This document shows, in pieces, positions 11,200 through 22,892 of a stretch of 64,000 nucleotides of DNA (positions are counted from its first letter, which is position 1; every line of letters starts with the position of its first letter). The notes beneath the pieces were generated by a model. It was not told the DNA's origin, ran no database searches, and saw only the letters and a list, made by a program, of their open reading frames with translations. Source of the stretch: Owenia fusiformis (Eukaryota; Annelida; Polychaeta; Sabellida; Oweniidae); NCBI GenBank assembly GCA_903813345.2, contig CAIIXF020000007.1, positions 10,795,730 through 10,859,729 of the forward strand, read 5' to 3'. A program made the translations under genes and the position numbers.

Positions 11200-11520
11200 C
11201 CACGCGCCTTCATCATAGGTCACTGGCGGATCCAGGGGATCATGGGTCCCGTTTTGGTAGGCCCAGAAAAACATTTTGGTCCCAAAAAGATTTTTGGCCC
11301 AAAAATTTGCAGGGCCTCAATAAGTGGGCATTTTAGGGCATTATTACTACCCTTTGCATTTGTTGACTTCTTAAAAGAGAGCTTCGTCTTCGTCTGTTGT
11401 TTAACTAGACTCTGCACGCAGGGTAATTATTACGCCTTTATAGGCAAAATTATCAATAAAATGGGCCTCAAATTTTCATAATCTGGGCCAAATTTTAGGA
11501 TTTAGGGGCCCAAATTTTTT
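11200..11520. repeat. GGCCCA-rich sequence upstream of eEF1B, probably an old repeat
   Basis: Contains TGGCGGATCCAGGGG, then phrases such as GGCCCAAAAATTTG and AGGCCCAGAAAAAC in several variants. The ORFs here (both strands) have no recognisable domain. GGCGGATCCAGGGG-like starts are frequent at the ends of dispersed repeats in marine invertebrates. Not a gene as far as I can see. Confidence 0.35.
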
Positions 11521-11786
11521 TTATGATTTGAAATTTGGGACAATTTCTTTTTTACGTTTAGAGAATCAGCGTGTTAGGTCTATATAGTATAGATCTTATT
11601 ATACTAACATGCAACGTCAAAATCAGTGGAACCGTGAATGTGGTTTTATCGACATGTTTTTTTTAATTTTTTAAACATAAGTAGGCTACTCCGGCTTTAT
11701 TTCATAAAAATCTTCAATAAATTTACATCTTAAGCCCAGAAAGGGCATTTCTACCCCCACTTTAAGTGAATTCAAATTACAATATA

Positions 11787-12534
11787 CAGGTGGGCCAAAA
11801 AAATTGCTCAACTAAAGCTGGCAATTAAGACAGGTTGAAAAAAACGTAGCTAACATTTCATTGATACTGCTATATCAGCAAGGTGATTAAAACTAAAATC
11901 TATCATCAAATAGGGTGGCGTACCAATTAGTCAGATGCGAGTGGTTAGTTACCAGTTTCGCCACCAGGTGGCTGATTCGGGGGAATTAACATGGCAGGGC
12001 ATTACAAAATTCCCTTAAACTTGAATATGCATCAGTTTTAGTGGTTCACCTTTCATATTACCCTTAAGTATCTGATAGTTATACAAATTAAAATATGTCC
12101 AGTAAAAGAAAATATTATCTGCCCAACACAAGAAAAAATATTTCACTTTTTGTGGTTTTACAACATGGGGTCTATGGGGAATCCCCCCGACCTAGAAGTC
12201 ACATTTTCAAAGAAAATTAAATTTTCAAAATAGATTAACTCTTTTCAAAACCACATTTCTAAATGTAATTTTACATGTAGATTCCAAATATGACATCAGT
12301 TTGATTGAATTGTGAATTTTAAATGACGTAAATCAAGATTATTTCTACTCGCATCTGGGATATTGAACTCCTCTTTTAGATCAAATATAATCCAAGTTGA
12401 AGGACTTGTTACATTAGCTATATTATTACTAAGAACCACTGGCACTACATAACTGCAAAATTTGGGGTGTGTAGGTTGGAAAATAAAAAAGTTATAGTGT
12501 TTTGAAAAAAAAGTGGCGTTTTTTGTCCACCCTG
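11787..12534. mobile_element. 748-bp mariner-type MITE
   Basis: Ends CAGGTGGGCCAAAAAAA and, inverted, CAGGGTGGACAAAAAACGCC, flanked by TA on both sides (11785-11786 and 12535-12536). The end motif matches the larger element at 26398-27936. No transposase frame is seen. Tc1/mariner/IS630-type mobilisation is inferred from the TA duplication and the end motif. Confidence 0.65.
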
Positions 12535-13106
12535 TAGTTACATTTAGTCATATTTAGTATAAGAAATAATATAATTAGTTTAAATACAATCTGTTTTCTG
12601 CCTGTCTGTACCCCTTTGGTGCCCTGAATTTGAGTTATTGTTATCGCATGTTGCGTTTAATGAAATTTAAAACTGCCCTAAAAATGTGGAATTGTTTTCA
12701 TTTATCAGATCCTTGTCGCCAAAAAGTAGTTTTTTGACGAGTTTTGTATTTAGTTACATCTATGTTTAGTTCACGTTTCACCGCTTGCGCATTTGTTTCT
12801 CTCAGAGGGCAGGTAGGACAAGAGTTTATGTTGTGCTGTCTCTCGAACTCCACAGTCACAATATGGATCGTTAATGAAAGAGAAATTATGGCCAAAAAGA
12901 TCGGATTTAAAACATCGATTTACTTTTATCTTATTATTAGCACTGTTTCTTCTTTTCTATCAGGGTTCTGTAAGTACACATGTAGGAGAATGAAATTGTA
13001 GGTTCGATGTTTTTAGTGAGGTAATCGTTTCGTTGTTTTTTGAAGAGTGAGAAGCTGTTAGTTTCCTTTGTGGTTCGTATCCCATGGTTGCAAGGATATA
13101 AATATA

Positions 13107-13339
13107 TTATCCTACACTTAGTGTACTAAATGTATAATAACATTAAAAAAAAAATTTGACGGGCAAAATGAATAACCGGAGGATATCGTGATGATATACT
13201 CCGGAAAACCCAATATGCGGAGGATATTGTGACGATAATACTCCGCTTGTTGATTTCCCGCCAAATACTCTATTTGGCATGAAATTCATTTTAGAATGAT
13301 ATTATACATTTAGTACACTCCTTGTAAGAAGAGGATAAT
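13107..13339. mobile_element. TATCCTACAC-type MITE, copy 1
   Basis: Ends TTATCCTACACTTAGTGTAC and the imperfect inverse near TAGTACACTCCTTGTAAG. The core contains dyads of the form CGGAGGATATCGTGATGATA/TACTCCG. Other copies lie at 13471-13737 and 44267-44535. No coding capacity. Confidence 0.65.
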
Positions 13340-13344
13340 AAGAA

Positions 13345-13467
13345 CATCCTAAGATTTTTTTCAGAATATAATTTTAATCTACTCGGTGATATTGACATAT
13401 GCACTCGTTCACTTTGCTCTCTCGTACAAAATAAAAATGATATTCCTAAAAATCATAGGATATCCTA
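13345..13467. repeat. Hairpin repeat ATCCTAAGATTTTTTT...ATAGGAT
   Basis: Imperfect long hairpin: the left arm holds CAGAATATAATTTTAATCTA and the right arm its near-inverse, around a loop with CACTTTGCTCTCTCGTAC. A better preserved copy at 44541-44694 also lies next to the same MITE family. It joins the two MITE copies here. Confidence 0.55.
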
Positions 13468-13470
13468 TAA

Positions 13471-13737
13471 TTATCCTACACTTAGTGTACTAAATGTATA
13501 ATAACATCAAAAAATAAATTTGATATTTATGGGCAAAATGAATAACCGGAGGATATCGTGATGATATACTCCGGGCGGAGGATATCGTGACGATATACTC
13601 CGGAAAACCCAATATGCGGAGGATATTGTGACGATACTCCGCTTGTTGATTTCCCGCCAAATTGACTCTATTTGGCATGAAATTCATTTTGCAATGATAT
13701 TATACATTTAGTACACTCCTTGTAGGTGTAGGATAAT
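13471..13737. mobile_element. TATCCTACAC-type MITE, copy 2
   Basis: Complete ends TTATCCTACACTTAGTGTAC and GTGTAGGATAATAAG, with three CGGAGGATAT(C/T)GTGACGATA...CTCCG dyads between them. The ORF on the minus strand is a product of the repeat. It is followed at about 13,740-13,850 by a short run of GATATTCGATGGTT repeats. Confidence 0.7.
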
Positions 13738-14534
13738 AAGAATCGTCGAATATCACATTTAAACTCATCGGATATCACGTCTTAAAAAGTGATATTCGAT
13801 GGTTTCAAAAGGGATATTCGATGGTTTGAAAAGTGATATTCGATGGTTAATTACATTTTCAATTTTTTTCAATTTTTTCTCACATTTTATTTTTATATTC
13901 GATTGTTAATTACATTTTTAATTTTTTTCAAATTTTTTTTCACATTTTATTTCGATGATGATTTCCCATGGGATAAATGGACAATCCTATGGTTTTTCAA
14001 AAATATCAATTATATCCACTCATGGATATCAATATCTTCAGAGAAAGCCCATGGTGTACATGGCTAGGTTAGAATTCAGGGATAAGACAAGATGACCGTG
14101 AATGTCATGCGCAAACAAAGATTTAAGTAGCACCACTCCCTGCCCAATTGAAACTGCCCGGGACAATTTTATTATAATAGCCGCGAACGCAATCCAGCGC
14201 TAAATTTCGAGTTGGGACGTGTAAACAATCGTATCGAAAAAGTCAAGACTGAGTGTTACACAACTGGCGATGTACGCCAATGATACAGTGGAACACAATC
14301 AAATTATTTTAGAGGAAAACAAAATCTAGAATTTAGGAAACAATTAAAAACAGAAATAAATCTATCAAATATAGACTACATCACTTCTTTCGTAGCCTTC
14401 GTGTACTTTGGCAAACTGTCACGTCTCTGGAGTAACAAAGAAGAGGAATTCCCCCAGAATTCCCCAGGAAATTCCCTCGAAATTCCCCATCAAATTCCTC
14501 ATGTACACAGTCATGCACTGTCAAACTAACTATC

Positions 14535-17285
14535 ATTCTACACCAATTTTGAGAGTGGTAACAAGCTAGACCAGGGTAATTTGAGAGGTATTGCAATATA
14601 CATAAAGGATGGTCTAAACTCAAAACAAATTAAATCAAATAGTAACTTCTCTGAACATTTGCTTATCAAAGTGAAGGATATAGTGCTGGGATGTATATAT
14701 AGAAACCCAAGAAGTGACAATGTAAATAACGATGAGTTAAATAAACTCTTTGTAAATATTGTAAATATAGCAAAACAGGAAAAATGTGAACTATGCATAA
14801 CTGGAGATTTTAACATGAGATGGTTAGATTGGGAAAACTGTCAGTCTAATATGGGACCTGAACACTTTTCATCCATTTTTCTAGAGAAAACCCAGGAGCT
14901 ATTCCTTTACCAACACATTGATCAACCAACAAGAATAGTGCATGGACAGCAGCCGAGCATCCTCGACCTGGTATTCACAAGCAAGGAGGAAAGTGTTACA
15001 CTTGTTGAGTATCTGGGTAAGCTAGGCCACAGTGATCACATAATCCTAAGCTTCAATATTAGATCCCACTCAGACAATTCAGAAACATATGTACCTGATA
15101 AAAAGCCATGTTACTCTAAAGGGGACTACAGCCAAATCAAAGCAGATTTAGACAACGTTAATTGGAAAATTGAACTAGAACAACTGAGTACTGAGGAGTC
15201 ATGGAACCTATTCAAAGACAAACTATGTTACTCTGTACGCAGAAATGTTCCCTTTATAAGTCCCAAATCTGACCGAAGGCGAAGGAAAAATATTTATATG
15301 GACAAAAGTGCATTGAAACAATACAGAAAGAAGCTATCAACATGGAAGAGATATCTGAAAACTAAGGATGGACAAGACTATGTGAATGCGAGACGGGAGA
15401 GTAATAAATTAAGGAAACAAACCAGACAATTGAGTAAAGCTTTTGAGCATGACATAGCTAAAAAATCCAAGCAGAACCCAAAAGTTTTCTATAATTATGT
15501 GAATTCAAAAATCAAGCCAAAATCTAGAATACCTGACTTAAGAGCTAAGGATGGAACTTATCACTCAGATGATCTGGAGAAAGCAAACATATTAAATGAT
15601 TATTTCGCTAGTGTTTTTACAAAAGAGAGACTAGATAATATACCAACAATTGATGACAAAAGCAAGGGTAATCAAATTCTAAACGTAGACATTACACCTG
15701 ATAAGGTTTTAGCAAAACTCAAGAAACTGAAGCCATTTAAATCAGCAGGACCGGACAGCATCCACCCAAAGGTCCTCAAGGAAGCTGCATCACCCATAGC
15801 TGTAGCCCTAGCAATAATATACAACAAGTCATTAACTACAGGAGAAGTTCCGAAGGACTGGAGAGAGGCTGAGATAGTAGCGATCCACAAAAATGGCCCT
15901 AGAGGTATACCCGAAAACTACAGACCTATTAGTTTAACATGTGTCTGTTGCAAGCTGATGGAATCCATCATCAGAGATGACATAATTAATTATATGTTGA
16001 AAAATGGACTTTTCACTGATGATCAATTTGGATTCCTGCCAGGAAAATCCTGTATCACTCAACTTTTAACAATTATGGATAAGTGGACTGAAATTCTCGA
16101 TACCGGCTCCCCGATAGACACAATCTATTTTGACCTGGCGAAAGCCTTTGATATGGTCCCTCATGCAAGGTTGTGTAATAAACTTGATGCTGTCGGTATA
16201 AGAGGTAACTTACTGAACTGGATAAAGGGATTCTTAACTCACAGGACTCAGACAGTAAGAGTTAATAATAATACATCACCACCAAAGCCTGTGGCTTCTG
16301 GAATACCTCAAGGGTCCGTGCTCGGGCCTTCCTTATTCATAATCTATATTAATGATGCCCCAGACAAGATAAAAAACTCAATCAAAATTTTCGCAGACGA
16401 CACCAAACTCTATGGGGAATGTGTCAGTGCCGAACAGCGAGAGAGCCTTCAACAAGATATTGACACTCTAGTAAACTGGTCAAAGGATTGGCAATTAAAG
16501 TTCAATCAAAAAAAGTGTAAAGTTTTACACTTAGGCGGTAAAAACGCAAACCAACAATACAACCTAGATGGTACCACGATAGAGTCAGTGACGGAACAGA
16601 AGGACCTAGGAGTCACCATGGACAAAGAACTAAAATTCAAACAACATATCAGTCAAACTGCAAAGAAGGCAAACAGTAAATTAGGAATTAGGAAGTTTTA
16701 GTCATACTAAGGAGATCATAGTGCCACTTTACAAATCTATGATAAGACCTATATTAGACTATGGAAACATTATATGGCACCCAATACTCTTAGGAGAAGA
16801 TCGTAAAATTGAACAGATACAGAGAAGAGCTACCAAATTAATACCAGATCTGAAGAATAAGCCGTATCAAACAAGGCTTAAAGAGCTAAAGCTTCATTCC
16901 CTCCACTACAGACGTAGACGAGGAGACATGATACAGGTTTATAAAATTTTTAATGGAATAGACAATATAGAGCACAGCTCATTTTTCACCAAGGCCACCA
17001 CAAACACTAGAGGACACTCCATGAAAGTGTACAAACACCACTGTAACACCACCCTTCGACGAAACACCTTCAGCAATAGAGTTATAGAAGACTGGAACAG
17101 CCTCCCAGAGAAGGTAGTGACGTCCCAAAGTGTAGATCAGTTTAAAGGGAGACTAGACAAATTTTGGCAAAATTATCACTATGATATAGTTTAATACCTA
17201 TTACATACTTTTAAACTAAGATCTGAGCATCTACAGGACTTTTGAAGACCTATCAGCTCAGAACATGATGATGATGATGATGATT
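14535..17285 (+). mobile_element. CR1/Jockey-superfamily LINE, 5'-truncated, one frameshift
   Basis: Non-LTR retrotransposon holding most of an endonuclease, a complete reverse transcriptase and the C-terminal region, followed by a 3'UTR that ends in an ATG microsatellite (17264-17283), the type of 3' end found in CR1/L2 LINEs. The 5' end is lost: the reading frame can be followed back only to about 14535, inside the endonuclease. Target-site duplications were not found. It lies in the same orientation as the distant LRR gene and opposite to the GPCR. Confidence 0.85.
14581..17194 (+). pseudogene. LINE endonuclease-reverse transcriptase, frameshifted near 16690
   Basis: The first frame, 14581-16701, opens on an in-frame TTG; the true N-terminus is missing. 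APE-type endonuclease motifs: GDFNMR, LDLVFTS and GHSDH, the last with the catalytic Asp-His pair. RT motifs in order: GPDSIHPKVLKE, NYRPISLTCVCCK, motif A YFDLAKAFD, motif B GIPQGSVLGP, motif C FADDTKL. The frame stops at 16699-16701, but the C-terminal thumb region continues one frame over (16721-17194: PLYKSMIRPILDYGN ... NRVIEDWNSLPEKVV). One single-base change near 16690 explains the break. All catalytic residues visible are intact, so the copy is fairly young but not autonomous. Confidence 0.9.
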
Positions 17286-17695
17286 CGGTGATTTGTGTAC
17301 GGGTAGGGGCAGGGGCCTTAGTCGTACATCGAAATCAAATATTTCAGTGTTTTGTCTTCCGCACTTATTATTTTGAAGGAATGATATAGCAAGTCTGGAA
17401 GTCTTAAATAATTTCTTTGTAAAAATATCATAGGTCTACAGTATAGTTTATTTCATGTTAATGTTAGACATCAAAGAAAATTACAAAGAAAGACATGGGA
17501 CCTTTAGTCAACAGAATCAAGACGTTTTGAGCGTGTATTTAGCATATCAAAAAAGACAGTGTTATAGACGTAATAAATGTATTTCATAGTAAAATGAAAA
17601 TGTCTTTACAGAGCTGCAATACTATAATATGGAAGTTTTAATCTATAATAGCTGGAAGAAGCTGCTTTCATATTTTTCAGATTGTGTTCGTTATT
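17286..17695. other. Spacer between LINE and GPCR stop
   Basis: AT-rich sequence. It probably includes the GPCR 3'UTR, which is on the minus strand and runs toward lower coordinates. No gene or clear polyadenylation signal assigned. Confidence 0.4.
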
Positions 17696-18877
17696 TTATA
17701 GCATACGCGTTGTTTGCATGTCGATTTCTTCAGTCACTGTATATTGAGAATGCTGCGTTTTTCGACTACTACTTCCGTTCGTATAAGAGTTGTATTCTTC
17801 TCCCCTTGCTCCTCTCAAGCGCATACAACAAGGACACCATCTTTCGATCATCCGGGAATAACCATTCCTGACGTCACGCATCCTAGCTGCGTAAATGATG
17901 GCATCACACAAACAGTTCAGTAACATAAGAAGATACAAATAGTTATTCACTTTGAGAAGAGTTATAAACAATTTGTGATGCATCCTGACAAAATTTGGAT
18001 CATGGCGCTTTATGATTAGCATCACTATTTGGAAGATCGTCTCTGGTAAGAAACATATAGCGAATGTCCCTATAATCAGTAGCGTTGTCACAACAGCCTT
18101 TCGGTTATCCGCCATTTCTATTGAGACGTGATGTCGCACAATTTTGTAAATGACAGCGTAAACGAACGCCATCGTTATAAAGCATAAAACAGCTATGGCG
18201 AAAACTATAAAGATAGAATCGTAGCCGGAGAAATACGTGATAAATTCGCAATACGTGATGTGTTCAAGTTTTACTCCAATGCCAGCGAAGACTTCCGAGA
18301 ATCCCAATATGAACGAGATAGTCCATAGTGCAATAATTGATATGAGCGTTCTTTTGCTATTGACTATCGATGGGTAACGTAGTGGTCTAACTATTGCAAT
18401 ATAATGGTCAAGAGTCATAGCAAGCAAATTGAGAAGACTGATAATATGCGAGGACCGATGAAGTCCTTTGATGAACCATCTGGCACATTCAGCTGCATTA
18501 CGGGCTCCTACGTCCCCTTGAAATTTTGGTAGGGGTAGAGGGTTGGTTATGAAGTTGATAATGGTAACAAGGACGACCAACCCAACAAATATGTCCGAAA
18601 CTATTAAGCTAATAAGAAAGCGCCTATGGGCAGTAAGTCCCCCTCTCAGATGCCCCACTGCCAAGAGTGAGCCAATGTTGGCCAATATGGAAACAATTGA
18701 TAGAACGAGTCCAATGCTGTGATCAGGTTGACTCAGTATGTATTGTGCCCTCCATCCAATATCGAAATAATCATAGTCCATCGTGGCGTTCTTGCCCATA
18801 CCACCAATTGTCTCCGTTGTTATGGTACCATTCGTCGTTGCTATGTTCCCGACCACACTGGCACCTTCTGCTGCCAT
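17696..18877 (-). CDS. Class A (rhodopsin-like) G-protein-coupled receptor, orphan
   Basis: A 393-residue seven-helix receptor with an intronless coding region. The N-terminus (1-52) has N-glycosylation sequons NGT and NAT. Landmarks: TM1 LANIGS; TM2 with D95 (LIVSDIF); C131 before TM3 and C210 in loop 2 as the probable disulfide; TM3 ending D157-H158-Y159 instead of DRY; TM4 with W185; TM5 without its usual proline; TM6 CFLPE with P278; TM7 CDAIIYA instead of NPxxY; then a Cys cluster (348, 350, 351) for palmitoylation. Loss of the TM5 proline and a D at the TM7 motif are known in the melanocortin/adenosine/lipid group, so a relation to those is possible, but the ligand is unknown. A splice acceptor at 18937-18936 implies an upstream non-coding exon. 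Confidence 0.9.
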   Translation of the reverse strand: MAAEGASVVGNIATTNGTITTETIGGMGKNATMDYDYFDIGWRAQYILSQPDHSIGLVLSIVSILANIGSLLAVGHLRGGLTAHRRFLISLIVSDIFVGLVVLVTIINFITNPLPLPKFQGDVGARNAAECARWFIKGLHRSSHIISLLNLLAMTLDHYIAIVRPLRYPSIVNSKRTLISIIALWTISFILGFSEVFAGIGVKLEHITYCEFITYFSGYDSIFIVFAIAVLCFITMAFVYAVIYKIVRHHVSIEMADNRKAVVTTLLIIGTFAICFLPETIFQIVMLIIKRHDPNFVRMHHKLFITLLKVNNYLYLLMLLNCLCDAIIYAARMRDVRNGYSRMIERWCPCCMRLRGARGEEYNSYTNGSSSRKTQHSQYTVTEEIDMQTTRML

Positions 18878-18935
18878 GGTGATAATACCAGGTTGAAATA
18901 TCTAGGTTTTTGTTTCTCGTATTGTATTCAATCCT
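18878..18935 (-). other. GPCR 5'UTR part of the coding exon
   Basis: On the minus strand, TTATTTCCAG precedes position 18935 and gives a strong 3' splice site 58 nt before the ATG. This suggests that the receptor's promoter and first exon lie further right, somewhere in the 19-26 kb interval. The first exon itself was not identified. Confidence 0.5.
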
Positions 18936-21900
18936 CTGGAAATAAATTAAAGTGTATGATAATGAGGTCTATTGTGTATTACAAGTGTATTCGGGAAACT
19001 ACCTGCCGAAGATGTAATCGCTCGTTCTTCGCTCAACAGACAAGATATCATACTTACAAAGTTGAATTCACGATCCATTCAATTATGAATTATTAGGTAC
19101 CAATGATCCATGACGTTTTCGGATAATATCATGCTATTAATGTCTTATAAAATAACGTAAAATAACGATGTAAGACGTAGGCAGCCAATTAATATGCCGT
19201 TATACTTTGAACTTCTTTACGTTTTTATTTCTTTTCATAATTATAGATGCTTTTAGCATCATCTTCTCATATATTGTCAATGCTTCGTCGACTCCTGCAA
19301 CAGATCCCATGAAGTTTTGAATTATACCTTTCAGTTTTTCTACGCATTTTTTGAACATATAACCTTGCTTTGTTTGGATTTCATTTTTTACAAGTTTGTT
19401 AATGTCACCATACAGTACAAAGTGTAAACAAATATTAAGATACTAAAGTTTGAATAATTTTTTACCTTAAAACAACCTTATCAACTACTCAACGAAAGAT
19501 CGTATGTAATATTTTTGTATCAAAATGATTCCACTTTTAGCGACTTTTTTATTTGAGCAAAAATATTTTGGAGTTATTTACCCACTCGATATGTGTTGAT
19601 ATTAACGTGATTTATCTTACTCTTATTGATTAATCCTTTTGTTCTGAATGCCCAGTGTCATATAAATGACAACTAGGCACTATTAACTTAACTTATTAAC
19701 TTTCACTTATTAACTTGATGTTCCTTAGTCCGCCTGTTGTAGTTCTGGTCTGGTGAATTATGTCGATGCTTACTTCATAAGCCTTACTTGTAAGGCACAA
19801 AATGAAAGAGGTTCGGATCGAAATAATGAGTATCAAAGGGGGACAAAATTCCCATAATGCAATTTCATTTCCTGGCCTTTTATAAATCAACGATACTATA
19901 CTGACTCGGATCAACGTAAAATGTCAAAGGAGGATAAAACTCCCATACTCTCTTGCCCTCGTATATCAAAGGGGAGATATTTGATTCAAGACGTTTTGAC
20001 CACTTGATGTGTTATTGTTGCCTGTATTACAGATGTATCATATCACGTCAGAATAAATGTATTCAGAAAATTGATAAAATAACCATTAACACCATGTAAT
20101 TATTAATTAATGGTATCAAATTAAGGTAAATAATAACAGAAAATATTTACAGTTTATATAAAACATCCGATAGCCATAAACCCTTTGACATTTCTAAGTG
20201 AATTCTCAAAACCATATGCTGTATTTTTGTTCTGCCATCCATTTATTCAGCATGTTCAACTATTGACGAAAATTGTATATGGACCTTTAGATACTTTTCT
20301 TAGTTGAAATTTTACCTGTTTAATTAATCACTGGACAATATGAAGGATGAAAGTTTAGACACAACCTAGTGAGGACACGGCTCATGCTGCTTCACAACAT
20401 TAGACTAACTCAATGTCGTATTTAGAAATTCTTATCGGTACTTTCTAGACTGAAATACTGAAAAGTATAAATCATCAATTTCGAAGTTTGAGGTTTCACC
20501 ACTTGACATGCTCAGAAATGTCATAATTTTATTTCTAATTTGTTCGCAACGAACTTACACTTTTTGATAATGATAATGATTGCTGATTCGTAGGCAGTGA
20601 TATGGTTTATTTACCTATAGATTAAGATCATAATTTGGGATATTGGGGATTTGCCTCTTTTTCTTGTGTTTTGTTAATCCCCTTTCCTCTATCGACACGT
20701 GTGCTTATATACCGAATTTAATTTTTGACATTTGTTCAAAGATGTGTCATTTAAAATTCAACATTTAGAAGTGCCTTACCCTAGCTACAGATAGCCGTTC
20801 GTCTACTTTAGAACTAACCTTTGCGCTTATGGTAAAGTGCCGAAATGGGCTACAACCACCAATTCTAGAATAACCATTGCATAAATATTGCAATAACCCT
20901 GGATGCCATCTTAAGGAACAAAAATGAACTGAGTATTCTTACGAGAGCAAAGACATAAATAAAAGAGCCTTAAATTCGTTGGCCCCAGTGGGATTAGACC
21001 CAAGCAAGACCCCTCATCTTTGGTCCTATGCTCTGCTCCTGAGCTCCCGAACCTATAGGTGTCCTGCAGACGTGAATTGCTGTCCAGTTCGATGATTATT
21101 TCTGATTTTGAAGGGGAAAGCACTAAAATGACAACGAAATGACGTCTCTAAAAGATTATGACGTATCTAACGTAGACGTAAACATTGTCCATTTCTGTTT
21201 ATTAGATAATCGTTGCCATGATTACGCCACCTTAACGTGAGAACCTTGAAATTAAAATAAAACTTACCAAACATTAGCTAGAGGTCGACACATTACAGCC
21301 TTTCAAATATGATTCAATAATATTTTAATGGGATATACTTAACTTTGATCATAGTTTACGATATTGTGCAGGTTTTATGTTATTCCGTAATTCGATATAA
21401 TTCCGAGTTACGACTGGTAAGATGAGATCGTAAATCTTACACTTAAGCCATATGGTGGCATATTTCAGTATCTACGACTTAACGTTATCTTACCTGGAAA
21501 TATTGTCAATTATGAAGATCAACAAAAGTGTCAAATATTAATCTATATCCGTTTTATAGCCGGAGGCACAAATTGTAATTTCCAAATTGTATTACAAAGC
21601 CGATGCGATTACATTACATGTAAGTATACATGTATTCGAACTTTAGAAGGAAATTAAAATACTTAAAAATGATATGAACACTAAATCTTACCCTTTTGTG
21701 TTTCCTTAGTCTACTTGAACACAAACTACATATTACACTTATCTCTGTTATCTCTGTCATGCCATAAGTCACAAATTCATAAATTGTAAATAGATTGTTT
21801 TAAGTTACGAATTTCTGATTTATAGACTTTATCAGCGACTCTGAGATAACCGGGGCTGACGTAAACATATTATAATCGAGCTACATTGGTAATGTCAACA

Positions 21901-22713
21901 CGTTTACAGCTGCAAATGTTCTGTGTGTGTATCTATATTTATATTTTTACACTTATTAACTCAAGTTCATTTTGCCACACACTAAATACCAGTTTGTCTT
22001 AATTGAATTTAGTTTATCACATCTTAGTTTCTTCTTAATTGATATAGCATCAATCATCAATGGTGTACTTATTTTTATAAGATGACTTTCAACCCTAGTT
22101 CTATATTGGATCAATTGTTCAAAAGAAAGGGGGAGATACCCCAGAATTCATAGATGAGGCTCATTTTAACAAGAAGATAGGGTCATTTATGAATTCCGGG
22201 TTATTCCCCCTCTTGCTAAACACTTTAAATTATTCTCCCAGGTGAACGCAGTGCTCTAGACATTATATGCAGCTCCTCCTTAAAGGCCCCATGCAAAGAA
22301 AATATGTTTTTATCATTCATTTACTATTTTTCAAAAGTTAAAAATTATTTTAGAGATTTCTGAAAAAGTGTTTTTTGAAAAAGGTTAGCAGCTTTTTATT
22401 TCTCAAATATTCAAATGTCCCACCCACCAAATTCAAATGTTTAATCATCAAATATTCCACTATTACATTGCAAAATACATTATATCTTTTTAACATCGTG
22501 GCAATGATTGAACAAGGGATTCAATATTTCAATAATTAAATATCATATCTAATTTGCCACTTAAATGTTTAATATATTTTTTAAAAATTGCAACCTAAGT
22601 GTCATCATCATGGTGTCACTCTGCTGGCAAAAAAGTTATTTCTATTTCAATATTTTCATGATTTTCCCAATAGCTAAAACTTCAAAAATGAACCAATTTT
22701 GATTCTCTAACTA
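18936..22713. other. Intergenic/intronic AT-rich stretch
   Basis: No open frame with a recognisable domain on either strand and no splice-linked exon series. Only the tRNA-like fragment at 20980-21055 stands out. It may be the first intron of the GPCR gene. Confidence 0.5.
20980..21055 (-). repeat. tRNA-derived SINE fragment
   Basis: On the minus strand, GGGAGCTCAGGAGCAGAGC resembles a pol III A box and GGGTCTAATCCCACTGGGGC a decayed B box/T arm, about 40 nt apart as in a tRNA. The D and T arms are mutated (TCTAATC for TTCGAATC), so this is not a functional tRNA. Confidence 0.5.
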
Positions 22714-22890
22714 CAGTGCAACCGGTGTATATTGAACAAAAGAACGTAAGTATTGCCAGGTGTTCACTGTTCACTACAGAGAGGGTAATTACTAGTAATA
22801 CAAAATCAACAGAGTATGTGCGGAAAGGTGTCTGCCAGAGACAGGTGTTCACGAGAGAGAGAGGGGTGTTCACTAAGACAGGTTTTACTG
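22714..22890. mobile_element. Pogo/Tigger-like MITE
   Basis: Left end CAGTGCAACCGGTGTATATT, right end CAGGTTTTACTG, flanked by TA (22712-22713 and 22891-22892). The core has GTTCACTGTTCACT and GTTCACTAAGACA. Same family as 44046-44139. The superfamily call rests on the TA duplication and the CAGT..AACC end. Confidence 0.6.
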
Positions 22891-22892
22891 TA

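Noticed and set aside
11109-11481. Overlapping frames of 75 and 119 codons upstream of eEF1B
   Set aside because: Low-complexity GGCCCA repeat sequence without domain or splice context.
14538-15890. Minus-strand frames opposite the LINE (14538-14816, 15672-15890)
   Set aside because: Shadows of the long endonuclease/RT frame on the plus strand.
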